Shown here one piece after another: positions 22,600 to 32,579 of a DNA stretch of 64,000 nucleotides (positions are counted from its first letter, which is position 1; every line of letters begins with the position of its first letter). This DNA is from Luzula sylvatica. Lineage: Eukaryota; Streptophyta; Magnoliopsida; Poales; Juncaceae. Made by a program: the position numbers and the translations under genes. Under the pieces are notes generated by a model that made no database searches, had not been told where the DNA came from, and saw only the letters and a program-made list of their open reading frames with translations. The stretch is taken from the NCBI GenBank assembly GCA_946800325.1, contig OX326956.1:45027552-45091551 (forward strand), given 5' to 3'.

Positions 22600-23985
22600 G
22601 CCTATTTGTAAAAAATATATATATTTTTTTATATTTTGGTCCTTTTTTATTTACAAATTGATCCTTTTTTCGGAAAAAAAATTACATTTTGGTCCTTTTT
22701 TTTACATTTTGGTCCTTTATATTTGCATTTTGGCCCTTCGAAGTTTTGAAATTTACATTTTAGTCCAGGCGTCTCAAATTGGTCCTATTTTTAAAAAAAA
22801 ATTATATTTTGGTCATTTATATTTGCATTTTGGTCCTTCGAAGTTTTAAAATTTACATTTCATCTAATATATAATGCAAGGGGATTTGCTGCCTCCTGGT
22901 GCAGCCACGTCACCAGGGGCCTATTTGTAAATTTTTTTTTTTTTTTATATTTTGGTACTTTTTTATTTACAAATTGTTCCTTTTTAGAAAAAAAATTATA
23001 TTTTGGTCCTTTTTTTTTACATTTTGGTCCTTTATATTTGCATTTGGGCCCTTCGAAGTTTTGAAATTTACATTTTAGTCCAGAGTCTCAAATTGGTCCT
23101 ATTTTAAAAAAAAAATTATATTTTGGTCCTTCGAAGTTTTAAAATTTACATTTTGGTCCTTTATTATTTTTCTAGCCTGGTGCAGCCACGTCATGAGGGA
23201 CATATTTGTAAATTTCTTTTTTTTTTTATATTTTGGTCCTTTTTTATTTACAAATTGGTCCTTTTTTCGAAAAAAAAATACATTTTGGTGTTTTTTTTTA
23301 CATTTTGGTCCTTTATATTTGAGTTTTGGCACTTCGAAGTTTTGAAATTTACATTTTGGTCCTTTTTTATTTACAAATTGGTCCTTTTTTCGAAAAAAAA
23401 TTACATTTTGGTCCTTTTTGTTTTACATTTTGGTCCTTTTTATTTGCATTTTGGTCCTTTTTGTTTTACATTTTGATCCTTTATATTTATATTTTGGTCC
23501 TTCGAAGTTTTGAAATTTACATTTTAGTCCAGGGCCTCAAATTGGTCCTATTTTTAAAAAAAAATTATATTTTGGTCCTTTTTTCACATTTTGGTCCTTT
23601 ATATTTGTATTTTGGTCCTTCGAAGTTTTAAAATTTACATTTTGGTCCTTTATTATTTTTCTTGTCTGGTGCAGCCACGTCATCAGGGGCCTATTTGTAA
23701 AAAAAAATATTTTTCTTACATTTTGGTCCTTTTTTATTTACAAATTGGTCCTTTTTTCGAAAAAAATTACATTTTGGTCCTTTTTTTTTACATTTTGGTC
23801 CTTTATATTTGCATTTTGGCCCTTCGAAGTTTTGAAATTTACATTTTAGTCCAGGGGCCTCAAATTGGTCCTATTTTTTAAAAAAAATTATATTTTGGTC
23901 TTTTTTTCACATTTTGGTCCTTTATATTTGCATTTTGGTCCTTCGAAGTTTTAAAATTTACATTTTTGTCCTTTATTATTTTTCT
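22600..23985. repeat. Degenerate array of the ACATTTTGGTCC(TTT) word
   Basis: Dozens of copies of a 12-mer (acattttggtcc / tacaaattggtcc / gcattttggtcc) are organised in larger units that each restart with GGTGCAGCCACGTCA, at about 22577, 22898, 23179 and 23668. Open frames through it give false Tyr/Ile/Leu/Phe repeats. Confidence 0.8.
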
Positions 23986-23989
23986 TGAA

Positions 23990-24490
23990 AAACTAAAATA
24001 AAATTATAATAAGTTGAACAATAATAATAAAAGAACATCTTGCAAATATTTAAAAATAAAATATCACAAAACTATTAAAAAATACATAAAAAGAAAACTA
24101 AAATAAAAAATAGATGTTTAAATAGATATTTTCTATGAATATATTTGCAAGATGTTTATTTATTATCATTTAATGTTAGTTTTTTTATGAATAAAGAATG
24201 TAATATTAAAATTATATAAACAAAATATGTAATAATTTAAATTTTTTTAAATCACTACGTGTTAAGAAGTGTTTATGAATTTTCTTAAAATTAATAAAAA
24301 ATAACAAAAATAAATTTTAATTATTACATATGAGATTTGGAGGGTATTTTGGGGAAAAAAAAATTTATATCATCCATAAGGTGTATTTTAAAATAAAAGT
24401 TTGGTAAAGAGTTTTTTTTTTTGAGAATTTACGAAAAGACAGAGAATTTTTTATAATATCCAAAAAAAATTAGGGGGTTAAAAATATACC
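23990..24490. repeat. Fragment of a MULE arm related to the 1387-8341 element
   Basis: 23990-24240 resembles 1995-2240 (foldback insert body). 24330-24480 resembles the 1640-1800 segment of the MULE arm, with the same order of A-runs and AAAAGTTTGG words. It lies inside the Helitron. Confidence 0.5.
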
Positions 24491-24993
24491 AAATCATGGA
24501 TGTGCGAATAATCATGACATAATTTAAATTAAAGGTTCGAACGAAACGGTTAGCGATGACATCGTCAAACTTTGTTGTTGGCTGACCACACAAAGGACGA
24601 AAAATATTTGTGCTAAATATGTAACGAAATTAAGGATTTGTGAAATTAAAAACACTATTTTTTTCAGCAATGTTTTATGAACTATTATGTTCTTAATAAA
24701 TTTCATGACGACTCATTCGTTATTTTTCCTTATTTTACTTACGAAGTATAAAATATAGATAATTTTTTTAGCAATAACCGTTTGAATTATTCAAGAAATC
24801 CGGCTCTTAAAATATTCAAACGATTTTTGCTACAAAATTTCACTCGCACACAACACACTAAATTACACATATAATAATGATTACAAAAAGAAAGTCACAT
24901 ACACAAAATGAACAACAATTTTTTTCAACTACATTACTTATAAACCCGAACAGCCCCGCGCAATTGCGCGGGGGTAATGCTAGTGATATATAA

Positions 24994-25228
24994 GGGGAGT
25001 TATATAATAGACCTATTTTCTTATCATAAACTCATTTAAAAAAAAAAAAAAATTCGAATATTTGTTAAATAATGATTTTCTTTGTAAAATTCTAGTGTAT
25101 ATTTATCATTTAATGATATCCAAAACATAAATTTTGTATAATTAATTAATAAATAACTAAAATTTTTAAAATATTTTTTTGAAAAATGGTCCATGATAAA
25201 AAAAAATGGGTCTATTATAGAACTTCCC
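24994..25228. mobile_element. MITE, GGGGAGTT family, diverged copy
   Basis: GGGGAGTTATATAATAGACC at the left is matched by inverted GGGTCTATTATAGAACTTCCC at the right. It starts 10 bases after the Helitron end. The flanks are too AT-rich to define the duplication. Confidence 0.6.
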
Positions 25229-25924
25229 TATATTATAAAATGGTGTATTTTGAAGCAAAATCTTTGGAAGCAAATAAAAACAGTTCATTACAATTGCATG
25301 AAGGTATATCACAAACAGCAGAGTTTATATTGCTGGCGAAGTAAAAAAGGTGTATCTTTAATCATGGCAGAAAAGTTTGATTTCAATGTATTAATTTTCA
25401 CATTTTTTGTGTATTTTGAAGAAAAGTTTGATTTCAATGTATCACAAACAGTTCATTACAATTTCAATGTATTAATATATTGCTGGCGAAGCAAATAATC
25501 ATGGCAGATTTTTTGTGTTTAATTTGGATGATTCTTTTTAATTTATTAACATTTTTGGGGACTTTATCGTGTTAACGGGCTGTTTCAGACATTATCCGAT
25601 CTTTCTGTTTTGGCATTTTTAGGCCTTTAGGGTATAATTAGCAATTTTCACATTTTTTTTCATTGAAAATCTAACAAAAAAAAAATCATATATTGTGAGA
25701 GATTGTGGACTTAAGCCTCATTGGTATCAATGGATAAATGACCATCGAATATTTTTTATTTACTCATTAAAATCTAACAAATACGATTTTGTATTTGAAT
25801 TAATAATTTGGTGCTGCAATGGAACAAGAAGAATCATCATAGAGGAAGAGGAAGAGGCGGCCATAGGGAAAAGAGAAGAGAGAAGAGAGAGAAACTTAAC
25901 AAGGGTTGAGGTATTTATAAGCTT
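25229..25924. other. Intergenic DNA with local duplications
   Basis: The words ATATTGCTGGCGAAG and AAAAGTTTGATTTCAATGTA each occur twice between 25320 and 25500, so the 101-codon frame there is made of repeats. No gene is recognised. Confidence 0.45.
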
Positions 25925-26167
25925 GGGGAGTTCTATCATACACCCATTCTGCTCATGATACATCAATTTTCAAAGGTATTTTGTGTAATTATCAGTTAAC
26001 GAGTATTTAAAGTAATTTTTCAAGTGTATTTATCAATAAATGATATGCTAAATAGGAAATTTGAATTGTTCATGAAAGAAAAAAAATATCTATAAAAAGT
26101 AATTTTACGATACACCCTTCTAAATACCCAAAATATCATTTTGAAAGGGTGTATGATAGAACTCCCC
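25925..26167. mobile_element. MITE, GGGGAGTTCTAT family
   Basis: Ends are GGGGAGTTCTATCATACACC and its inverse GGTGTATGATAGAACTCCCC (26148-26167). Flanks TTATAAGCTT and TTATAGCTT look like a 9-10-bp duplication with one indel, MULE-like. The body matches 16869-17117 closely. Confidence 0.82.
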
Positions 26168-27138
26168 TTATAGCTTAGGGTTTTTGCAAGTTATATTTAC
26201 TGGTTTTGTTAAAATCCAGGAAATAATTTTCACGAGAAGAAGGTTTTTTGAGCTGCACATGAAGAGGATTTACATTTTGGATTTTATAAATGTAATAGGG
26301 ATAGAATTTGATACAATATATCAATCAATAGTTATAACTTAGAACATATCATGAGAGATTGACAGGTGTCACACTTTTTGTTTTGTTTTTTTTATTGCAA
26401 TCCAAATTATACCCATGTATGTAAGAAAAATATAATTAGCCTCCAAACTCATCACAAATCCTTGATGAGGTGACAAAATGAATTGATTATCATTTATAAT
26501 TGACTCAATTAAATGTTAATTGACGCATTTGATTAACACGTCAATAATTTATAATATGTTAATATTAGTAAATGTTAATTGACGTGTCAATTCAATTAAA
26601 CGATCAATTAAATCCTTGATCTAGTCAATCAATAATACTAATCGACCTACTTAATTCTCTCATGCCGCTTCATCAAGGATGTTATTTTTGTGTTATTGAG
26701 GCTCCGTATATAATCCCCGTATAAAACTAGGACTCAATTGTTTATTTCTTACGGTATAATTTAGAATTGTGTTATTTTTTTAAAAATAATAATATTTTTT
26801 ATGTTAATGGATTACATTTTAAATATATATTTTGGTTTTATGTGTATTATTCAAGGTTTTCTTTTATTTGTTTTGAAACTTTGATTTTGTTTGAATTATA
26901 ACATGTTATATTTTATTTATTTTGTGTGAATTTAGAATGATGAACCAATTTCATGGACATTTATTAATTATAATGCATATATCATAACAAATTTCGTGAA
27001 CTTTTATTAATTATAATGTATTTATATATATTAATATATTTGCAAACACAACATGATTATATAATTGAGTTTAAACGTACCCGTCCAAATTCTATTTGAA
27101 CAAATTATACAAAAAAATATAAAAAAAAGGTATGAAGT
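26168..27138. other. AT-rich DNA, inverted-repeat patch, left part of a Helitron
   Basis: 26476-26690 is rich in imperfect inverted words (TTAATTGACGCAT, ATTAACACGTCAAT, AATTGACGTGTCAA) related to the MITE at 8925. The rest has no signal. Some of it must belong to the Helitron ending at 27169, but the 5' end is not found. Confidence 0.4.
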
Positions 27139-27169
27139 CCCGCGCAATTATTGCGCGGGTTATTGCTAG
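27139..27169 (+). mobile_element. Helitron 3' terminus
   Basis: Hairpin CCCGCGCAATTATTGCGCGGG is cut here to its stem positions: 27139-27147 pairs with 27151-27159. TTATTG and CTAG (27166-27169) follow, then a host T. It is similar to the terminus at 24954-24983. Confidence 0.72.
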
Positions 27170-27170
27170 T

Positions 27171-28576
27171 TTATATTAATCAAGGGGAGTTAATGTATGT
27201 ATGTGAGACATAAAACTATATGATTTATAAAGGAGGAGTTAGGGTATTCTATATTGTTAGATACCCCAAATTCATATTGGATCCTTTAATACGTTTTATA
27301 AATATAAAATGGATGTGGAGCATTCCAATCCACTCTACTATTTTTTTAAAAAAAAAATAATTAATAATTTGGTGGTTAATTAGATTTTTTTTCGCGAATT
27401 TAAGGTAGTAGAGGGGTAATTGGATCACATTGAAGTTCAAAATTTTATATGATTATTGTTTAGATGTATGGACAAGCTAGTAAATAAAGATGGGGGCAAA
27501 TGGAATGAATAACCTCATAAACATGGAGGTGATAAACGAGATAACTGGTAAACGAGAATAACCAACAGGTACTTGCGGATGTCTCTCTGACTCTTTATCT
27601 TATTAGACCATTTTTTTGTTTGATAATAAATGAAAAAGATTCATATGTTCCTGATCCATTGATGTTAATGGAGATTGAACCTACAAACTCTCACAACATA
27701 TGATTTTTTGTGTCTCACGCTCAATCGACTAGGTTATGGACTAAAAACTGCTATGAGTTTTCGGCGGTTGTGAAAGAGCAAAAAAGGAGAAAGCAAAAGT
27801 CCTAGATCTAGGTTGGATGAAACCCAAGAAGATGGAGGCGTCCCCCCTAGCTTATTCACCTGCGCTTTCTTTTCATGGTGATTGGATTTTATGATGGCCG
27901 GATTTTATGGTGGTGGTCGAACTTTCTAGTCACATTTCTTGCAGTTCTTGGATTTTCGGGTATTTGCATTAGCTCTTGATCTTTCTTATCTCCTTCCTCG
28001 TATCTTTTCTCCCTCTCTTCTATTTCTATTCCCCTATCTTCATTTTTCTACTTGATCTTGCTCATCTCTCGTTCTTCTTCTTCTTCAATGTTTTTTATTT
28101 CTTCTTTTTCTTCTGTTTCTTCTTCTTCTTTTTCTTTATGTTAGTTTGTGTTTATCTTATCCCAAATATTTAGAAATATATTTTTCATAATTTTTAAGAG
28201 AAATTTTTCTACTTTTTGGAGTCTTCAAGAAACCGAGGATCCAAACATTGATCTAAATGTCATAACAAAATGGAGCAAATTGTGAAGTTAGTTTAGTTTG
28301 GGAGATTTTTTGTTTATTTAATGGAATTAAGTCTTGTAATGAGATTTTATATCTCTATTTTTTGTAATTCTTTTGAATTGAGTTAACGGAAATGACCTAC
28401 GGGATTGAAATAAAAAACTAGACTATGGGCCGATTGGCATTAAACCGGTTTATAGTCGTTCAAATGAAATTGTTGTGAAGCTACATTAAAATTCAAAAAA
28501 GTATAATTATTCATTTAATCAATTAATATAATTTAAGATTGAATGAATTCACATAAAAATCTTTAGTAACTGCCAA
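27171..28576. other. Intergenic DNA, includes a SINE and CTT-rich tract
   Basis: Besides the SINE at 27655-27745, a pyrimidine/CTT-rich tract at 27960-28140 yields an artefactual Phe-rich frame. No gene is recognised. Confidence 0.45.
27655..27745 (-). mobile_element. tRNA-derived SINE fragment, second copy
   Basis: The minus strand shows box A (ACCTAGTCGATTGAGCG) and box B (AGGTTCAATCTCC) with spacing like the copy at 1262-1365; ATATGTTGTGAGAG-type sequence lies between the boxes in both. Confidence 0.5.
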
Positions 28577-28761
28577 TAATTTTAGGGCGACGCTATTGCA
28601 AGAGTTAACATGACTAAATAAAAAGCGATTTAATTTTTTTTTTATCAAATGCCATTATACCCCTATTAATGATTATTGATATTTATTACACTTATCAATT
28701 AGTGCAATTATTTTCAATAAATATATATTGGAATTGAGAAATATAAATATGACATGTCTTA

Positions 28762-28798
<37 letters not shown>

Positions 28799-29097
28799 GA
28801 CATTTTTTACGTATACAAAGACTAAATATCATTTTTTAAATGAAGATATAAAATCACGGACATCGTTAAGATAAAAAATGGAATGTGTGAATAATTTGAG
28901 TTATTTATGTGTCTATATTTATTATATTTTATTATTTATAATATTAAAAAAAAAATATTTGCATGATAGGGAAGATAATAACACTACTATTGTAATAAAT
29001 AACAATCAAAATAAATAGGGTATAAAGGTCATTTGTTAGCAAACAAAATAAATTGCTAGTACTTAAGTCATGTTAGCTCTTGCAATAACACCATCGG

Positions 29098-30695
29098 CTA
29101 TGTTAAAAAGATACTTCGGAAATGCAGAAGTATCCTTAGGATACACGTATCCGATACGGATACGGGTGCGATACGACTTGGATACGTATCGGATACTGTT
29201 GGGAATTCACCCGACCCCGGGCCCGCGCAACGGATATGAAGGCCCGGTCCGGTTCCCTAAATCCAAGATCACGCCATTAGTTCGAGGGTACGATGCAATA
29301 GAAGGATAGACGATTACCAGCGTGAAATTGATCATGCACGACGGGTTGATCGCTCGCATCCTTTCCTTCTCCGGTGTCACGTTGGTGACTAGTCCGTGCG
29401 TCCCATACCACACGTCTCCCACCGTCTTGACACGCCTCCGGTTGTCTTTCGTGCGTCCCACGTCCACACTCTTCCGCAGCCGACAGTTTTGCTCCTTCGG
29501 TTTGATCACAATCGAAGAGCCACAAGTGTCGCTCCTCTACTTGTATCCACCGTGATTCGGAGTTCGTCGGTCGCGGGTGCAACTGCCTAGACGCTGCACC
29601 GGCGAACTTGCTTGATTAGATCGATTCTCTACACCGAGAAAAACTCTTTTTCTCGGTTTTCTCTCTTTGCACTCTTTCGCTCTTAGAAAGAAGACTCTCA
29701 ATATTCTGGATTAATATTATTAATTCCAAATGTTGGACTGAATGAATTGGTCTGAATAGAAGAGAGAGAAACATCTTATTTATATCACATAGGATAAGGA
29801 TGGGCCAAAAGTCATGTATATCCAATATACACCCTTTCACACAGAAAACTGCATGAACCTGTTCAGTATTCTGTCCATACGAAATTGGTAAATTCCTCTG
29901 ATAGAAAAGCAACCTACCGGAAAGTTGTAGATAATCGTATTATCTACCCAACCCAATTTTGCCTGGCCCAATTGGAGTTCGTATGAAAATGTTATGACTG
30001 TTTTACTAACTGTATGTCATACTGTTGCACCCTTTCGGTATTTCATAGAAACGACACTTATACTTCGTTCATATGAAATATATTTCTACATGAAGGTTGC
30101 AGATAATCTCATTATCTATCTAACCCAATTTGAACCATTCAAATTGGATTTTCCTACTGAAAGATATGACCACGAATATACGCTTACATTCGTTTATCCT
30201 TGTGTACACTTTTACGGTTGATCCGAAACTGTATTTCCTTCAGATACTTCACGTGACGTATCCGAATATTTTAATATTTATTTTTTTCCGATAGGGCGGG
30301 AATACGCCAGGATACGGCTGTGATACTCCATTTATGATACTTCAGCCCATTATATATTTTAGCCCATGATATTTTTAAATAAACCATATATGATACTTCT
30401 AGGATATTTCTAGATTAATTCTAGGATACTTCTAGATTAGTTCTAGGATATTTCTAGAATAAGTTTAGGATATTTTTATGATATTTGTATTATTTGGTTA
30501 ATTTTATTTATTGTCATGATATTTAATTTTAAAATATTATCAATTTATTATTTAATTATTTAATTATTTATTAATTATATATAATATAAATATATTAAAA
30601 TAATAATTATATAGTCGTATTCGTAGCTATGATTTTTTAAAAATTATCATATCGCCGTATCCGTATCGTATCGAATACGATTCCGTGCAACATAG
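29098..30695. mobile_element. hAT-type non-autonomous element (middle layer)
   Basis: Ends are CTATGTT... and ...CACGGAATCG/AACATAG inverted. A perfect 8-bp duplication ACCATCGG lies at 29090-29097 and 30696-30703. Its own ~550 bp is filled with GATACG/CGTATC words and, at about 30395-30480, four tandem TTCTAGGATA-type units. It is interrupted by a solo LTR. No transposase. Confidence 0.85.
29197..30242 (-). mobile_element. Solo LTR of the large copia family (inner layer)
   Basis: 1046 bp, from TGTTGGGAATTCACC to ...TATTTCCTTCA, with a perfect 5-bp duplication GATAC (29192-29196 and 30243-30247). Its sequence matches the LTRs at 46756-47774 and 59418-60421, including the CACGTTGGTGAC and GAGCCACAAGTGTCGCTCC segments. 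Same orientation as those (element sense is minus). Confidence 0.9.
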
Positions 30696-30717
30696 ACCAT
30701 CGGCCATCCTAATTTTA

Positions 30718-31048
30718 TCATACATCATGTTTTATCTCATTATAGTTTCCACATCTACCAATTCATCGTAATAAACAAAATAAATATTCCAAATTTATAA
30801 AGAAATTGATAATTTATTCAATTGTGATCGTTCCAATATTGAAATAAAATATACAAATAAATAAATTACAAGAATCAAAAAAGCATCCCAAACTTACAGC
30901 CTTCCGATTATACAATCTCAATTTTATCATCTTTCCATTCATATAAATCTTTCTATTTTTTCCCTTGAAAAACTTTCATCTTCTCATTTATCACATTAAA
31001 GTTGCCATTTACCTTTATGGTCATTTCACATAATTTTGAATCTTCCAG
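30718..31048. other. Spacer, nothing recognised
   Basis: AT-rich spacer between two transposons. No coding signal. Confidence 0.5.
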
Positions 31049-31056
31049 GTTTCATC

Positions 31057-31615
31057 TGGGAATGTCAATTGGTCGGGTAAAATTCGAATCCGCAGATAAT
31101 ACCCGAAAAAATTATTCGCTGGTTGGGTAATACTTGTTCCGGGTTCAGGGATAAATCTTTATCCGCGGGTATACCAATTATCCGAAAAAAATACCCGATC
31201 CGAATCCGAACTCGAAAAATATTCGAGAAATACCCGAGAAAATCTGAAAATATCCAATAATATGAAAATTTTGGATGTTTTATGGATTAATTATTTGTAA
31301 TATTTGGATTTTTAATATATTTGTAAAAGTTGCTTGTTTTATGTATTTTAAAATTATTGGTGATTGTAACGTATTTGTATAATAATTTCTCAGATTTTTT
31401 ATTTTTATTTTTTATTGATGATTTTCGGATAACGGGTTCGGGTATATCCATTACCCGCGGGTTCGGGTTCAGATATATCCGTTACCCGCGAGTTCGGGTT
31501 CAGATATGATTTTTTACTCGCGAGTATTTTTGTTCGGATTCGGATAACATCCGAAAATTCGGATTCGAATATGAGGAGGCTTACCCGAACCCGTCCCGTC
31601 TCTTTGACATCCCTA
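31057..31615. mobile_element. hAT-like foldback element, 559 bp
   Basis: It starts TGGGAATGTCAATTGG and ends TCTTTGACATCCCTA (inverted). Flanks GTTTCATC and GTGTCATC match at 7 of 8. Both halves are made of CGGGTA/TACCCG and CCGAATCCGA/TCGGATTCGG words that pair across the centre. Confidence 0.7.
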
Positions 31616-31623
31616 GTGTCATC

Positions 31624-31859
31624 ACTCTGGATATATCCGTTAAGCTTCATGTAAATTTACAATTCATATTCTCTGTAAATATTGCATCTCAACTTTTTTT
31701 TATTTTAATACAAATGAAGAGCCATAGCTCTTCCTTGAAGGAAAATTAATACAAAGGAAGTTCCTTCAAAAAATAAATAAATCAAATCCCACCAAAATGT
31801 CAAATTTCCAACCCCATTTGTATATCATAGACAATCGTTAAGCTTTCTTTTCATAAAGG
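31624..31859. other. Spacer, nothing recognised
   Basis: AT-rich, contains two AAGGAAAATTAA words. No gene signal. Confidence 0.5.
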
Positions 31860-31868
31860 AAAATTAAA

Positions 31869-32453
31869 GGAAAAAGTCTGTTTTTGGTCTCTAACAAATA
31901 CCGAAATGTTCAACTTGCTCCTGATTATTTTTTTGGTTCTATTTGCCCCCATAAACTTGTTATTTTTGTTCGATTTGTCCCCTCCGTCAAATAACTCGTG
32001 CCCCCCAGTTAAAGAGCTGTTAAATCATGTTATTTTATACCTATTTTTCTACCCGATCCGGAATGTTTTAACCCGACCCATCACTAAAACCCGACCCGTT
32101 TATTAACTTATCCCCCCCTCTCTCACAACGCTCTCTCTCTCACACAGCGCTCTTCCTCCCTTTCTCTCTCGCGATTCTCTCTCTCTCGTGGTCTCCATTC
32201 CTTCTTCTCCACCTCTCGCCATGGCCGTAACTCGGCCTCCCCTTCTTCATCCTCATCTCCTTCTCCTCCCTCTCCCTCTTCCTTCTCTACCTCCACTTCC
32301 AAACCTCTTCTTTGTCCTCCTCTGCCTCCTCTGCCTCCTCACCTTCCTTACCCTCCAGTTCTCTCTCCACTGACCATCTCCTCTTCGGAATCGCTTGTTC
32401 AAGGTAAAAATAAATTTCGGTATTTGTTAGGGACCAAAAACAAATTTTTTTCC
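31869..32453 (+). mobile_element. Candidate Pack-MULE carrying a gene fragment
   Basis: The terminal inverted repeats share GGAAAAA, TTTTTGGT and AACAAATACCGAAAT. A perfect 9-bp duplication AAAATTAAA flanks it (31860-31868 and 32454-32462). The interior is GC-richer than anything nearby and has a CT-rich leader. It then encodes a membrane-anchor-like segment (FFILISFSSLSLFLLYLHF), a Ser-rich stretch, and STDHLLFGIACS just before a possible donor AG|GTAAAA (32402). This order resembles exon 1 of DUF604 glycosyltransferase-like genes (type II membrane, Golgi). The frame meets a stop upstream, so the copied piece is broken. Confidence 0.6.
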
Positions 32454-32579
32454 AAAATTAAATAAAAGAAATCCTAAATGTAGAACGTAGAACAGACTAT
32501 TTCAAGGTAAAAATAAATGATTTAAGTACAATTATCATTTACTAACCTAAAATTATAAATAATATCATTATCTTATAAC

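Larger units (their letters stand above)
22544..24983 (+). mobile_element. Helitron(s) with duplicated 5' ends
   Basis: The 5' terminus TCTAATATATAATGCAAGGG occurs at 22544 and again at 22863, each preceded by A as expected for A|T insertion. The shared 3' end is a perfect hairpin CCCCGCGCAATTGCGCGGGG (24954-24973), then TAATG and CTAG (24980-24983) before a host T. No Rep/helicase frame is present, so it is non-autonomous. The body contains the 'acattttggtcc' array and a fragment of a MULE arm. Confidence 0.78.
28585..30709. mobile_element. TIR element (outer layer of a three-level nest)
   Basis: The inverted ends share TATTGCAAGAG(T/C)TAACATGACT (from about 28594, inverted at about 29068-29088). 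The duplication TAATTTTA lies at 28577-28584 and 30710-30717. A hAT element split its right end, so its own sequence is 28585-29097 plus 30704-30709. It contains an (AAT)n tract at 28763-28798 and no coding frame. Confidence 0.68.

Noticed and set aside
22580..23881. Overlapping 77-117-codon frames with repeated FWSFLFTFWSF-like peptides
   Set aside because: They are translations of the 'acattttggtcc' array in the Helitron; the peptide repetition follows the DNA repeat.
25193..25498. 101-codon open frame
   Set aside because: It is made of local direct duplications and AT-rich sequence, with no domain and no splice or promoter context.
27976..28173. Phe-rich 65-codon frame
   Set aside because: A translation of a CTT/TTTC-rich tract, typical of 5' leader-like pyrimidine DNA, without protein features.
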